This document shows, one piece after another, positions 1 through 10,310 of a stretch of 64,000 nt of DNA (within the stretch, counting starts at the first letter, position 1; every line of letters starts with the position of its first letter). The notes below the pieces were generated by a model. That model had not been told where the DNA came from. It did not search any database and worked only from the letters and a program-made list of their open reading frames with translations. Both the position numbers and the translations under genes were made by a program. Source of the stretch: RHKX01 sp963745755 (GTDB lineage Bacteria > Actinomycetota > Thermoleophilia > Solirubrobacterales > 70-9); contig CAVUYP010000001.1 of the NCBI GenBank assembly GCA_963745755.1, forward strand, positions 62,001 through 126,000, written 5' to 3'.

Positions 1-242
1 CGCCAGCCATAAACTCTACGGCGAGGAAACGCCTGACGAGCGCACGGCCGTATTCAAGAGCGGGCGAGAACCATTACGGGCTGGCGGGCGTATTTTCTGA
101 CAGGCTCGACGTCCGCATTCTCGACATCGACGGGAAAGAATTCGACCGCTTCACCGTCCAACTCGCCGGTCACGACGCGAAACGCAAGACGCTAGCCCAC
201 CGCGGCGCGAGCAAGCATAGCGCCGTTGCCCACGAGGGGTAA
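1..242 (+). CDS. 3' end of an unidentified protein, frameshifted
   Basis: A coding frame enters from the left edge (residues such as LYGEETPDERTAVFKSG). After a one-base shift near position 80 it continues as NHYGLAGVFSDRLDVRILD and DGKEFDRFTVQLAGHD, ending at a TAA at 240-242. The composition looks like real protein, with a conserved-looking beta-rich tail, but I do not recognise the family and the N-terminus lies outside the window. Positions 243-501, up to the next gene, hold nothing I can identify. Confidence 0.4.
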   Translation, partial: PAINSTARKRLTSARPYSRAGENHYGLAGVFSDRLDVRILDIDGKEFDRFTVQLAGHDAKRKTLAHRGASKHSAVAHEG

Positions 243-501
243 AGCAAAGCGGCCTTGTTTTCTCCGGGAATTGACTGCGGCGGTACGGCATTTCTGCGGA
301 TCGTACGCCTCTACCGGACCGTTGCGAATCGCCAGACGAAGGGTTACGCTCTAACCTTTTCCGCCGGCATATACTGAAGGAGGCGCTGGAAATGCGCCGC
401 CTGGTTGGGAACCAGGACCTCTGGTCCTGCTCCGCCCGGCGCCGGCTCGTTACCCATCGTGCCAGTTCGGCCATTGCCCCCCAAAAGAACTTGGAGACTT
501 T

Positions 502-1757
502 GTGCCTCAGTCCATCCTTTCGCACACATTCGAAAACGGACTTGTATTGCTGGCCGAACCGATGCAATCGGTCGAGTCGGCGGCGTTTACCTTTCGCGTG
601 CCGGCGGGTACGGCTTACGAACCGCACGATCGCAGGCGGATTGGCCGGACTGACTTGCGAATTGGTGCTGCGAGGCGCTGGAGCCCGCGACAATCGACAA
701 TTCATCAACGACCTGGAGAACCTGGGCGTCGAGCGCGGGGAAAGCGTGGCCGACGTGCATTTGAACTTCCGCGGCGCCACACATTCCAAGAATCTCATGG
801 GGGCGCTGTCCATTTATGCAGATTTGCTCCGCCGGCCCCATCTGCCGGCCGATCTGCTCGAAGCGAGCCGATTGACGGCCTTGCAGGAACTCGCGGCTGT
901 TGAGGACGAGCCCAGTCAAAAGGTTATGCTCGAGCTCCGTCGGCGCCACTTGCCGGATCCCTGGGGCCGGCCCAGCCAAGGCCAGCGAGAGGCACTGGAA
1001 GCCGTCAGGATCGAGGAGATCAAACAGTATTTCACCCAGCAGTTCCGACCCAACGGCACGATTCTGGGCGTTGCCGGCCGGATCGAATGGCCGGAGCTGA
1101 AAGAACAGGTCGGCAAGTTGTTCGCCGACTGGCCTGAGCAGCCGATTCCAACCATCACGGAAACGCCGGCGGGCGCCAAGCGGCACCACATGCAGCACGA
1201 ATCGAACCAGACGCAGATCGGCATCGCCTATCCCAGCGTGCCGTATCGCGATCCCGACTACTTTCAGGCCTGGCGCGGCCATCGGCGTGCTCAGCGGCGG
1301 CATGAGTTCGCGGTTGTTTACCGAGGTTCGCGAGAAGCGCGGACTGTGCTACAGCGTCTACGCCACGCACCACTCGCTGCTGCGACCGGGGCAGCGTTTT
1401 CTGTTACGCCGGCACCAGCGCCGAACGGGCCCAGGAAACGCTCGACGTCACGCTGGCGGAAGCTGATCCGGCTGGCCGACGGCATCGAGCCCGGCGAGCT
1501 GGCGCGGCTCAAGGCCCGGATCAAGAGCGGGCTGATCATGCAGCAGGAATCGAGCTCGGCGCGCAGCTCGGCGCATCGCCCGCGACTGGTATCTACCTGG
1601 GCCGCGTCCGGACGCTGGACGAGATCGAGGCCATGGTCGACGCGCTGACGCTGCGAGAGCATCAACGCCTACCTGGCCGAGACATCGCGCCGCAGCGACT
1701 TCAGCGATCGTCACGCTCGGCCCCAAGCCATTGGAGGTTCCCGTTGGAGTTTCGTGA
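502..1757 (+). CDS. M16 peptidase-family protein without zinc motif (frameshifted)
   Basis: The GTG start at 502 opens with PQSILSHTFENGLVLLAEPM, the usual first strand of an M16 (pitrilysin/processing-peptidase) domain. Recognisable family segments follow: QFINDLENLGVERGESVADV, ALSIYADLLRRPHLP, GVLSGGMSSRLFTEVREKRG and IVTLGPKPLEVP at the end. Where active members carry HxxEH, this protein reads AGLTCELVLRGAG, so it is probably a catalytically dead partner subunit. Length (about 418 residues) fits the family. Shifts lie near 625, 1275, 1400, 1575 and 1705. Its end overlaps the start of the next M16 gene by 14 bases, which supports co-translation and a heteromeric pair, as known for many bacterial M16B proteins. 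The partner role is inferred. Confidence 0.8.
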
Positions 1758-2987
1758 ACACACGCTGCCCAACGGCCTGGAGGTCGTGGCCGAGTGCAAC
1801 GACGAGGCCCATTCGGCGGCGCTGGGCTTCTTCGTCAAGACCGGCGCCCGCGACGAGACGGACGACGTGGCCGGCGTGAGCCATTTCCTGGAACACATGA
1901 TGTTCAAGGGAACGCCCACGCGCTCGGCCGACGACGTGAATCGCGAGTTCGACGAGATGGGCGCCCACTACAACGCCTTCACCAGCGAGGAGAACACCGT
2001 CTACTACGCCGCCGTGCTGCCGGAGTTCCAGGCAGTCGGCGTCGAGCCTGCTGGCCGACATCCTGCGCCCCTCGCTGCGCGAGGAGGACTTCGACACCGA
2101 GAAGAAGGTGATCCTCGAAGAGATCCAGATGTACGAGGACCAGCCGCCGTTCGGCGCCGACGACAAGTGCCGGGCCGTCCACTTCGGCCGCCATCCGCTG
2201 GGCCGCAGCGTGCTGGGCACCGTCGAAAGCGTCACCGCGCTCGGCGTCGATGCGATGCGCGACTACTTCCAGCGCCGCTACAGTCCCGAGCAACATCGTG
2301 CTGGTGGCCGCGGGCAAAGTCGACTTCGACGCCTTTGTCGGCCGCGGCCGAAGAGTATTGCGGCGCCTGGGAGCGCGTTCGAAGCCGAACGCTCGATCGA
2401 ACCGGCGGCGCCCCATTCCGGCTTTCGAGTGCCTGCACAGGGACACGTCGACGCAGGAATACGGCATTCAATTCGCCAACGGCCCTTCTGCGACCGACGA
2501 CGACCGCTACGCCGCCAAGCTGCTGGCCACCGTCCTGGGAGACGATTCCGGCAGCCGGCTGTATTGGGATCTGGTCGATCCGGGAATCGCCGAACATGCC
2601 TCGTTCGGGCACTACGACTACCAGGGAACCGGCCTGTTCATGACCTACATGAGCTGCGACCCGGAGTACGCCGCGGAGAACTGCCAGCGCATACTCGACG
2701 TCTACCGCAACGTGGAAAGCGAGGGCGTGACCGCGATCGAACTCGACCAGGCCAAGAACAAGATCAACGCTCGCGTGGTGCTCTCCAGCGAGCGGCCGCG
2801 CGGCCGGCTGTTCAATCTCGGTGCAAACTGGACGCATCGCCGGCTCTACCGTTCCGTCAAGGACGACCTCGAAACCGTCGAATCCGTGACGCTTGACCAG
2901 ATCGCCGCCGTGTTGAAGAAATACCCGCTTTCGACCTGCACCACGGTCGCCATCGGGCCGCTGAAAACGCTGCGCGAGCCGAGGTAG
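1744..2987 (+). CDS. Zinc-dependent M16 peptidase (frameshifted)
   Basis: The TTG start at 1744 has GGAGG at 1735-1739 and opens LEFREHTLPNGLEVVAECND. The inverted zinc motif HFLEH lies near residues 47-51. The third ligand is in ILEEIQMYEDQPP about 75 residues later, the normal spacing for M16 enzymes. The C-terminal half has the family's ATVLGDDSGSRLYWDLVDPG and DQAKNKINARVVLSSERPRG blocks. About 414 residues is normal for a single-chain M16B subunit. Shifts lie near 2035, 2290 and 2345. The active site is complete, whereas the overlapping upstream gene lacks it; in known M16B heterodimers one subunit supplies zinc and the other binds peptide. Cytoplasmic or periplasmic location cannot be read; no signal peptide is seen. 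Confidence 0.88.
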
Positions 2988-3436
2988 GCGAGGCTGGGAC
3001 TGGCTGTGGTGCGCGTCTCAGTACTGCTGCGCGCTTTCAGCAAGGCATAGATCAATAGGATGGCGCCGGTCCCAAAGACGACCAACTTCTGCTTACGCTG
3101 CGACTTTGCTGCAGAAGCAAGCTCATATTTTGCGTAAAGCGCAAGAGCTCCGGCCAAGAATGCGTCGAAGAAGTCGACGAGCCTGGCATAGCCGCACGAG
3201 ATACCCGCGACGGCTGTGCAATACATGACATCCGCCAGACTGAACTGAAATCCTCCCGGCGTTCCGAGTTGGCTGTCGGCGCCCGTCGTCTGCGGATACG
3301 CTCGAAGCTTCGTCAGGGAAGGCGCCTCAAGAGCTGCACCGCATGACAGGCAACGAAGTACCGCGCCGGCCGCCGCTCCTCTCACCGCGACGCGGGCGCC
3401 GCATCTGCACGGGATCAAGTAACAAATCGCTGTCAT
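2846..3436 (-). CDS. Zinc-ribbon membrane protein of unknown function
   Basis: The ATG at 3436 opens TAICYLIPCRCGARVAVRGA. Two cysteine pairs (CRC near residue 10 and CLSC near 30) form a zinc-ribbon-like N-terminus. Residues around 75-125 contain hydrophobic stretches (YCTAVAGISCGYARL, AFLAGALALYAKYELA, VVFGTGAILLIYALL), so it is likely membrane-bound. The protein is not recognised beyond this; small planctomycete proteins that start with a ribbon and continue into membrane helices are common. The last 45 codons run antisense into the M16 gene. That overlap may be artificial, because a single-base error near 3020 would bring a stop (CAG TAC TGA) into frame and end the protein earlier. Confidence 0.5.
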   Translation of the reverse strand: MTAICYLIPCRCGARVAVRGAAAGAVLRCLSCGAALEAPSLTKLRAYPQTTGADSQLGTPGGFQFSLADVMYCTAVAGISCGYARLVDFFDAFLAGALALYAKYELASAAKSQRKQKLVVFGTGAILLIYALLKARSSTETRTTASPSLAYLGSRSVFSGPMATVVQVESGYFFNTAAIWSSVTDSTVSRSSLTER

Positions 3437-3537
3437 ACGCCCATCGTATGGGGTGCTCTCGCGGACTTCAAAACAGCGTCAGCGATTCTCGCTAATCGCC
3501 TTTGGCGCGTCGAAGTATGCGCGGCGCACGGGCGTTC

Positions 3538-3801
3538 TCACCCGCCGCCAAGCGCGGGCAAGAAATGAATCTCGCTCGCCGGGCCGACTTTGGCCGCCAG
3601 GCCGCGGTTGGTGAACGCGCCGTCGATGGAGACGGTCAATCCCGGCGTCAGTGCGTCGTCTTTCCGCAACCGAGCGCCCAGACCAGGATGCGCCTGCTCC
3701 AGGCTCGCAATCACCTGCCGCACGCTCTCGCCCGCCGCCTCGACCCGATCCACCCCGCCGGTCAGCGTACGAAGTTGGGCCGGGATGAAGACGGTAGCCA
3801 T
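3538..3801 (-). CDS. MoaD/ThiS-family ubiquitin-like protein
   Basis: This is an 87-residue intact reading frame starting ATVFIPAQLRTLTGGVDRV and ending HFLPALGGG. The C-terminal Gly-Gly after a small beta-grasp-like sequence is the mark of MoaD/ThiS sulfur carriers, which are adenylated and thiocarboxylated at that end. The sequence has the family's VRQVIASLEQAHPGLGARL helix region and VSIDGAFTNRG strand. It follows the molybdenum hydroxylase large subunit by about 120 bases on the same strand, so it could serve molybdopterin synthesis for that enzyme. A role in another sulfur-transfer pathway cannot be excluded. The last residue after GG is an extra Gly, slightly unlike the canonical end. 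Confidence 0.75.
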   Translation of the reverse strand: MATVFIPAQLRTLTGGVDRVEAAGESVRQVIASLEQAHPGLGARLRKDDALTPGLTVSIDGAFTNRGLAAKVGPASEIHFLPALGGG

Positions 3802-3923
3802 CGACGCGTAGCCTGAAAACGAAGCGATTACTGGTCCAAGGTCGAAATGCGGAAATCGGAGACTCACGTGCGATCCGGAATGTTCTGCGTCCCGCATTCC
3901 CACTTCCGAATACCGTATTTGGC

Positions 3924-6241
3924 TCATGCCTTCCGCAGCGCGGCCCAGACCTTCGGGGGCGACATCGGCAGCTCGAACATCCGCACGCCGGTGGCGTGGT
4001 AGATGGCGTTGGCAATCGCCGCGGGCGGGGCGACGATCGGCGTCTCGCCGACGCCGCGCACGCCGTACGGATGATCCGGGTTGGGAACTTCGACGATCAA
4101 CGTGTCGATCATCGGCAGATCGAGGGCGGTCGGCATGCGGTAGTCGAGATAGCTGGCGTTTCGCATCCGGCTTTTGTCGTCGAAGAAGTATTCTTCGTTC
4201 AGCGCCCAGCCGATGCCCTGCACGGCACCGCCTTGCATCTGTCCTTCGACGTAGCTGGGATGGATCGCCTTGCCGGCGTCTTGAATGGCCGTGTAGCGCA
4301 GGATGGTCACCTTGCCCGTTTCGGGATCGACTTCGACGTCGACGATATTCGTGCCGAAGCCGTTGGTCGGGCCTTGCGGGTCGACGCTGGCCCGGCCGAT
4401 GATCGGCTCGCCCGACTCGGCCAGCTTGCCGGCCAGTTCCTTGAAGGTGATCGACTTGTCGCCGGCGCGGAACACGCCGTCGTCGAACTTCACGTCTTCC
4501 GGCGTTGCATTCCCACAGCGTGGCGGCCCGTTCGGCCATCTGCTTGCGGATGTCCAGACCGCACGTGATACGCCGCCAGGCCGGTGGCGAACGTGACGCG
4601 GCTGCCGCCGGTGACGTCGGTGTAGCCGACGCTGTCGGTGTCGGCGACTTGCGGATGGACGTCCTCGGCGGCGATGCCGAGCGTTTCGGCCAATTGCATG
4701 GCGACGCTGGTGCGCGTGCCGCCGATGTCGGTCGAGCCTTCGATCAGCGTCACCGTGCCGTCGGCATTCACGTTGGCCGAAGCACGCTCGACTTCAAACC
4801 GATGTTGAACCAGAAGCCGGCGGCCACGCCGCGGCCGCGGTTCGGGCCTTCCAGCGGCGTCTTGTAATGCTCGCTGGTTCTGCGCCGCCTCGAGCGTTTC
4901 GATCAGGCCGATCCGCGGATAGACGGGCCAGTCGACCCGCCGGCGTCCCTTCTTTGGCCGCGTTCTTCAGCCGCAATTCGATCGGATCGATGCCCAGCTG
5001 CTCGGCCAATTCGTCGACGACTTGCTCCGAGGCGAACGCCGCCTGCGTGGCGCCCGGCGCGCGATAGGCCGCCGTCTTCGGCTTGTTGACCACCACGTCG
5101 TAGCCGTCGACCTGGCGTTGGGAATGTCGTAGCAACTGAACACGCACATGCAGCCCGGAGCCGATCACGCCGCCGGGAAAGGCGCCGGCGTCGTAGGCCA
5201 GCCAGGCCTTCGCCGGCTACGAGCTGCCGTCTTTCTTGGCGCCCAGCTTGACCCGCATGAACGAGCCGGGCGTGGGCCCGGTGCCTTCGAACACATCGGT
5301 GCGCTTCATGATGATCTTCACCGGCCGGCCGCTCTTGCGGCTAGCAGCGCCGCACCGGCTCCAGGTAGACGGCGATCTTGCCGCCAAAGCCGCCGCCGAT
5401 CTCACACGGCACGACCGTGACTTGCGAAATCGGAATCTGCAACAGTTCGGCCGTCTGCTGCCGCGCGGTGAACGAACCCTGCGTGGCGGTCCAGATCGTC
5501 AAATGCCCGTCCTGGTTCCACAAGCGCCGTGGACACGTGCGGCTCGATGTAGCCTTGATGCACCGTGGCGGTGCGGAATTCGTGCTCGACAACCACGTCG
5601 GCCGCGGCGAAGCCCTTGTCGATGTCGCCCTTCTCGAACTGCAGAAGTACTTGGCAACGTTGCTCGGCTGTCGCCGATTCGCTGCCCGAGTTGCGTCGGT
5701 GTGAATGTGGTCGTGCAGCAGCGGCGCGTCGTGCTTCATGGCGTCGAGCACCCAGGTCACCGCCGGCAGCGGCTCGTACTCGACTTCGATCAGCTTGACC
5801 GCCTCTTCGGCGACATGCGGATTGGCCGCCGCCACGGCCGCCACGGCGTGTCCCTTATAAAGGACCTTGTCGTGAGCCAGCACGTTGGCGCCCAGGTCGG
5901 CCAGATTCACGCGACCTTCGCCCAGGTCGGCGATCTTGTCTTTCAGGTCGGGCAAATCCTTGCGCCGTGACCACCGCCAGCACGCCCGGCAGCTTTTCGG
6001 CTGCCGAGGTGTCGATCGACTTGATCCGCGCATGGGCGTGCGGGCTGCGGAGAATCTTGCCGTGCAGCAAGCCGGTCAAAAGAACGTCGCTGCCGTAGAT
6101 CGCGCGGCCGGTCACCTTGTCGGCGCCGTCGTGGCGGATGGGGCGCGTGCCGATCACCTTGTAATGCTTGGCCTGGCCGTTGCCGTTGGCGCCGGGTTGT
6201 CCGGACGGAGCGGACTCGTTCTTTTGCGTATCGGTAGCCAT
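3924..6241 (-). CDS. Molybdenum hydroxylase large (molybdopterin-binding) subunit, frameshifted
   Basis: This is the catalytic subunit of a xanthine-dehydrogenase/CO-dehydrogenase-type hydroxylase. The start ATG overlaps the stop of the 2Fe-2S gene by one base (TAATG). The N-terminus has VIGTRPIRHDGADKVTGRA and LHGKILRSPHAHARIKSIDT, the usual a/b hammerhead domain. The C-terminal part has GTNIVDVEVDPETGKVTI, DAGKAIHPSYVEGQMQGG and GVRGVGETPIVAPPAAIANA, whose Glu in GVGE is the expected catalytic base. A middle block reads EGSTDIGGTRTSVAMQLAE. About 770 residues is typical. At least seven one-base shifts lie between 4500 and 5960. The substrate cannot be told: xanthine dehydrogenase, aldehyde oxidase and aromatic hydroxylases share these features. 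Confidence 0.85.
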
Positions 6242-6728
6242 TAGCTGTGGGCCTCCTGCATGTTCTTGGCGGCGGCTTGCACGGCGCGGACGATTTTGTC
6301 GTAGCCCGTGCAGCGGCAGAGGTTGCCCGCCAGTTCAGAAGCGGATGTCGTGTTCGGTCGGATTGGGGTTGCGGTCCAGCAGCGCCTTGGCCGCCACGAT
6401 GAAGCCGGGCGTGCAGATGCCGCACTGCAGCGCGGCGTTTTCCAAAAAGCACTGTTGAATCGGGTGCAAGCGGCTCGTCGTCGGCGATGCCTTCGATCGT
6501 GGTGATCTCGGCGCCTTCGGCCTCGACGCCGAGCACCAGGCAGCTATTGACCGGCACGCCGTCCAACAGCACCGTGCAGGCGCCGCAGTTGCCGTTGTTG
6601 CAGCCTTCCTTCGAGCCGGTCAGTTGCAGCACGTCGCGCAGCACTTCCAGCAGGCTCTGCCGGGTCTCGCACAAGAACTCGACCGGCTCGCCGTTGATCG
6701 TCGTGGAAATATGGGCTTTTTTACTCAC
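6241..6728 (-). CDS. Molybdenum hydroxylase 2Fe-2S subunit (frameshifted)
   Basis: This is the small electron-transfer subunit of the hydroxylase. The N-terminus ISTTINGEPVEFLCETRQSL leads into GCNNGNCGACTVLLDG, the plant-type ferredoxin cluster, followed by a further Cys in VNSCLVLGVEA. The second cluster domain has CGICTPGFIVAAKALLDRNP and ends GNLCRCTGYDKIVRAVQAA. Both [2Fe-2S] binding sets are therefore present. Length, about 160 residues, is normal. One-base shifts lie near 6340 and 6460. The stop shares a base with the start of the large-subunit gene, so the two are translationally coupled. The gene order FAD subunit, FeS subunit, large subunit is that of cox/xdh operons. Confidence 0.9.
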
Positions 6729-6855
6729 GTTCGAAAAAATCCTTGCCTGCAGGGTGTCTCGCCATTAATCGTGCGGCCTTGCCCGCCGAGAACTATCTGT
6801 ATCAAGTCGACGTCGCGAACATCTCGCAGCTCTCGCGCTGCGTGATCTCATACGC

Positions 6856-7731
6856 TCAATTGGCCGTCGCTCGTTCCACCGCGCCAGCCAAAGCCCGCTC
6901 GGTCATCACCCCGATCAGATGTACGCGATATTCTGCGGGCCCTCGCATGTCGCTGATCGGCTTGGCTAGTTTGCGGGCCAGTTCGCCGGCTGCCGCATAA
7001 GTCTCGGCGGTCGCCGGTTTGCCTGCCAGCCAGTCGCCTGCTTCGGTGGCCTTCAGCGGCGTCGGGGCGACGGCGGCCAGCCCCAAGCGGGCTGCTTCAA
7101 TCGTGTCGCCTGCGGCATTCAGCTTGACCCATGCGCCGACGCCGACGACGGCGATATCCATTTCATTGCGGGGAATGAACCGCAGATATTGCGACCCGCT
7201 GTGAGGCGCCGGGGCTGGAAAATCGAGCGAGACGAGAAACTCGCCGCGACGGAGCACGTTCTTGCCGGGAGCGGTGCAGAACTCGGCGACCGGCACGCTG
7301 CGCCGCCCGTCGGGGCCGGCGATCTGGCAGACGGCGTCGAGCGCGATCAACGAAGGAATCGAATCGGCCGCCGGCGATGAATTGCAGAGGTTGCCGCCGA
7401 TGCTGCCCCGACTCTGAATCTGCCAGCCCCCAATAATGCGGGCCGAATCAGCCAGCGCCGGATAGGCTTTCGAGATCTCAGGATCGCGATAGATGCGGTA
7501 ACACGGCGTCCCGGCGCCCAGATGCAGCCCCTTTTCCGCGCTGAAGGAATACTCCATCAGCTCTGGAATTTTCTTTACATCCAGCACGAGATCGGCTTCG
7601 CGCATTCCTTCACGGAGTTGGACGAGAATATCCGTGCCGCCGGCCAGAACTTTGGCTTTCGGCCCCCGAGCGGCCAGCAAGCTGACGGCCTCGTCGACCG
7701 TCGTCGCGGCCGCGTATTCAAAATCTTTCAA
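6856..7731 (-). CDS. Molybdenum hydroxylase FAD-binding subunit
   Basis: This is an intact 291-residue medium subunit that carries FAD between the iron-sulfur subunit and the electron acceptor. I choose the TTG at 7731 because LKDFEYAAATTVDEAVSLLA is where family members begin; the open frame extends further upstream but that part has no family character. FAD motifs are visible: AKVLAGGTDILVQLREG near residue 30 and GGWQIQSRGSIGGNLCNSSP near residue 105. The C-terminal domain (CO dehydrogenase flavoprotein type) ends RVHLIGVMTERALAGAVERA. It is the first gene of the minus-strand hydroxylase operon, 127 bases ahead of the FeS subunit. Confidence 0.9.
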   Translation of the reverse strand: MKDFEYAAATTVDEAVSLLAARGPKAKVLAGGTDILVQLREGMREADLVLDVKKIPELMEYSFSAEKGLHLGAGTPCYRIYRDPEISKAYPALADSARIIGGWQIQSRGSIGGNLCNSSPAADSIPSLIALDAVCQIAGPDGRRSVPVAEFCTAPGKNVLRRGEFLVSLDFPAPAPHSGSQYLRFIPRNEMDIAVVGVGAWVKLNAAGDTIEAARLGLAAVAPTPLKATEAGDWLAGKPATAETYAAAGELARKLAKPISDMRGPAEYRVHLIGVMTERALAGAVERATAN

Positions 7732-8118
7732 GGCGAGGTCCCTGGTGCGGAACTTAAGAAGCGTGGAACGGTTGCAGGCATGGCCGGCCTGAAGGCCGGG
7801 ATAGAAGCAATTTGAAATGTTCCGCGGCGGCGTGTCAAGCTGGCGGCAAACCCGGTCGCTTTTTGCCGCCGAACGTCTTAATGGCTCCGGGACGCCCAAA
7901 TCGCGGCAGATTTTCTTCGCCAGGAATTTGGCGATTTCCGTTTTGGCAAAAACGAAGGAGGCCGAACTCCCCGGCCATCCTTACCGCCTGGCGCTCGGCG
8001 CCAAGTTATTGGCGGCGATGATGGACCAGTGCTGAAAGCGTATTGCCAAACGCGGACGCACGCCGCTCTGATCGGGGCAGGGGCGGAGCGAGCAAGGAAA
8101 CGGAGGCCTGCCATACCG
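7732..8118. other. Intergenic stretch between divergent genes
   Basis: This stretch separates the minus-strand hydroxylase operon from a plus-strand hypothetical gene. Short open frames exist on both strands, including a 72-codon one at 7817-8035 that contains a plausible-looking stretch (FARNLAISVLAKTKEA), but none matches a family I know. I see no clear promoter hexamers or hairpin. Confidence 0.4.
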
Positions 8119-8619
8119 ATGCGAGCCTTTGCAGAGGCGTTCCCAGATTTGGGTCAAAAGGAATGCCGCGTCATCGTCCTTCCCGAGGCCGCCGAGGACA
8201 TACCTGCCGATCGCTATGCTCTGATCGAGATGTATTGCGACGAGCAGAATTGCGATTGCGGCCGGGTTTCCCTCAACGTGGCCTCGGAGACGACTCACGA
8301 GTCGCTTTGCGTCATCAGCTTCGGATTCGACCGCGACGACGAATTCCGCGGGCCCTTTCTTGATCCGCTCTATGAGCGTGTTGAGTTCTCCTCTTCGCTG
8401 CTCGACATGGTTAACCAGTTAGTGCTATCCGACTCGAAATATGTGGCCCGGCTCGAGCGGCTCTACCGTCTGTTCAAGGAGAAAGTCTGCGGCACGCGAC
8501 TGAGGCAGATCCTCGCGCCGGCTCTCCTGAGCGCCGAGCAGGTCGCTGATCGGATCGCGGAGCGCAAGAAGCGGCACAAGAGCCTGCGCCGAGCGCAGCA
8601 GCGCCGACGAGCGCGTTAG
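8119..8619 (+). CDS. Hypothetical protein with CDEQNCDCGRV metal-ligand-like motif
   Basis: The frame is open from 8029, but the ATG at 8119 (RAFAEAFPDLGQKECRVIVL) is preferred because the upstream part is Arg/Ala-rich and low in character. The central segment RYALIEMYCDEQNCDCGRVS has closely spaced cysteines and a histidine-poor acidic surround. Similar CDxxxCDCRRV strings occur in uncharacterised planctomycete and proteobacterial proteins, sometimes joined to SEC-C motifs; this is from memory and not proven here. The C-terminus (AERKKRHKSLRRAQQRRRAR) is strongly basic, which could bind nucleic acid. It is about 166 residues long and I assign no function. Confidence 0.6.
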   Translation: MRAFAEAFPDLGQKECRVIVLPEAAEDIPADRYALIEMYCDEQNCDCGRVSLNVASETTHESLCVISFGFDRDDEFRGPFLDPLYERVEFSSSLLDMVNQLVLSDSKYVARLERLYRLFKEKVCGTRLRQILAPALLSAEQVADRIAERKKRHKSLRRAQQRRRAR

Positions 8620-8696
8620 CCGTTACTCCCGTACGACCTGCCTGGCTCGCACAGCGCATCGACAAGCTGTCGGTAGTCGGCCAGCCGAACGCCGGA

Positions 8697-8726
8697 TTGG
8701 CGGGGATCTGCTGAAACTCCTATAAT
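8697..8726 (+). promoter_or_regulatory. Predicted sigma-70-type promoter for the aldehyde dehydrogenase
   Basis: TTGGCG at 8697-8702 and a perfect TATAAT at 8721-8726 are separated by 18 bases. The aldehyde dehydrogenase start lies about 100 bases downstream. This is pattern recognition only. Confidence 0.5.
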
Positions 8727-8827
8727 TCCCCAGGATGCAACCTTGGCCGTGCTGCGGCGGCTTGCGGCGCCTCGGCGGCGGCATTACCGACCCGTGTTTG
8801 CGGATACGCATTTTCTGGAGGCGAATG

Positions 8828-10310
8828 ATGGCGACGGCAACCAAGGCGATTTCTCGGCCGAAAATCAGCCAGACCGAGTGTTTCATCGGCGGGCAAGTGG
8901 GTGCCCGCGGCCAGCGGCAAGACGTTCGAGACGATCAACCCGGCCACCGAAGAAGTGATCGCCCAGGTGGCCGAAGGGGACGCCGCCGACGTCGACCGGC
9001 CGTCGACGGCCGCGCGCGAGGCCTTCGAAAACGGCCCCTGGGGCAAGATGGACGCCCGCGATCGCGGCCGGCTGATGTACAGGCTGGCCGATCTGATCGA
9101 AGAGGAGCTCGACGAACTGGCGGCGCTGGAAACGCTCGACAACGGCAAGCCGATCCGCGACGCCGCAGGCGGCCGACCTGCCGCTGGTGATCGACTGCCT
9201 GCGCTACTACGCCGGCTGGGCCGACAAGATCCACGGCCAGACGATTCCCGATTCGCGGCAACTACTTCTGCTACACGCGGCGCGAGCCGGTCGGCGTGGT
9301 CGGGCAGATCATCCCCTGGAACTTCCCGATGCTTGATGGTCGGCCTGGAAGTGGGGCCCGGCGCTGGCCGCCGGCTGCACGATCGTGATGAAGCCGGCCG
9401 AGCAGACGCCGCTGACCTGCCTGCGGATGGCGCGGCTGGCGCAGAAGGCCGGCATTCCCGACGGCGTGATCAACGTCGTGCCCGGCTACGGCCCGACGGC
9501 CGGCGCCGCGATCGTCAAGCATCCCGGCGTCGACAAGATCGCCTTCACCGGCGAGCACCGCACGGCCCAGATCATCATGCGCGACGCCGCCGAGACGCTC
9601 AAGCGGCTGACGTTCGAACTGGGCGGCAAGAGCCCCAACGTCGTCTTCGCCGACGCCGATCTCGACGCCGCCGCCGCCGGCGCGCACTTCGGCCTGTTCT
9701 TCAACCAGGGCCAATGCTGCTGCGCCGGCAGCCGGCTGTTCGTCGAGGAGAAGGTCCACGACGAGTTCGTCGACAAGCTCGTCGAGATGAACAAGACGCC
9801 GCAAGCTGGGCGATCCGTTCGACCCCGAGACCGAGCAAGGCCCGCAGGTCGACCAGGCCCAGTTCGACAAGATCATGCACTACATCGAACTAGGCAAGCA
9901 GGAAGGCGCCGAGTGCGTCACCGGCGGCAAGCGGTTCGGCGACCAAGGGCTACTTCATCGAGCCGACCGTGTTCGACGACGTGACGCGACGACATGGCGA
10001 TCGCCACGCGACGAAATCTTCGGCCCGGTGATGAGCGTGCTGACGTTCAAGGACGTCGACGAGGTCATCGACCGGGCGAACAACACGATTTCGGCCTGGC
10101 CGCCGCCGTCTGGACGCGCGACGTCGGCAAGGCCCATCGCCTGGCCGCCAAGCGTGCGGGCCGGCACGGTGTGGGTCAACTGCTACGACGTGTTCGACGC
10201 CGCCGCGCCGTTCGGCGGCTTCAAGATGAGCGGCATGGGCCGCGAACTGGGCGAAGCGCGGCCTGGACGCCTACACCGAGACGAAGACGGTGACGGTGAG
10301 TTTGGGGTAG
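8828..10310 (+). CDS. NAD(P)-dependent aldehyde dehydrogenase (frameshifted)
   Basis: This protein oxidises an aldehyde to a carboxylate and belongs to the classical ALDH superfamily. Of two adjacent ATGs, the second (8828) lies six bases after GGAGG at 8817-8821. The N-terminus TECFIGGQ and KTFETINPATEEVIAQVAEG is canonical. The catalytic glutamate block is FELGGKSPNVVFADADLDAA and the nucleophile is in NQGQCCCAGSRLFVEEKVHD. The C-terminus has EIFGPVMSVLTFKDVDEVID and PFGGFKMSGMGRELGE, as in betaine-aldehyde and phenylacetaldehyde-type enzymes. About 490 residues is the usual length. Around ten one-base errors, mostly insertions, split it. The substrate is not evident. It is distinct from the CoA-acylating dehydrogenase in the BMC locus. 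Confidence 0.88.

Noticed and set aside
8828..10310. Programmed frameshifting in the aldehyde dehydrogenase and BMC genes
   Set aside because: The shifts are numerous, occur in unrelated genes, lack slippery heptamers or a common site, and restore family sequence each time. This is the pattern of consensus errors.
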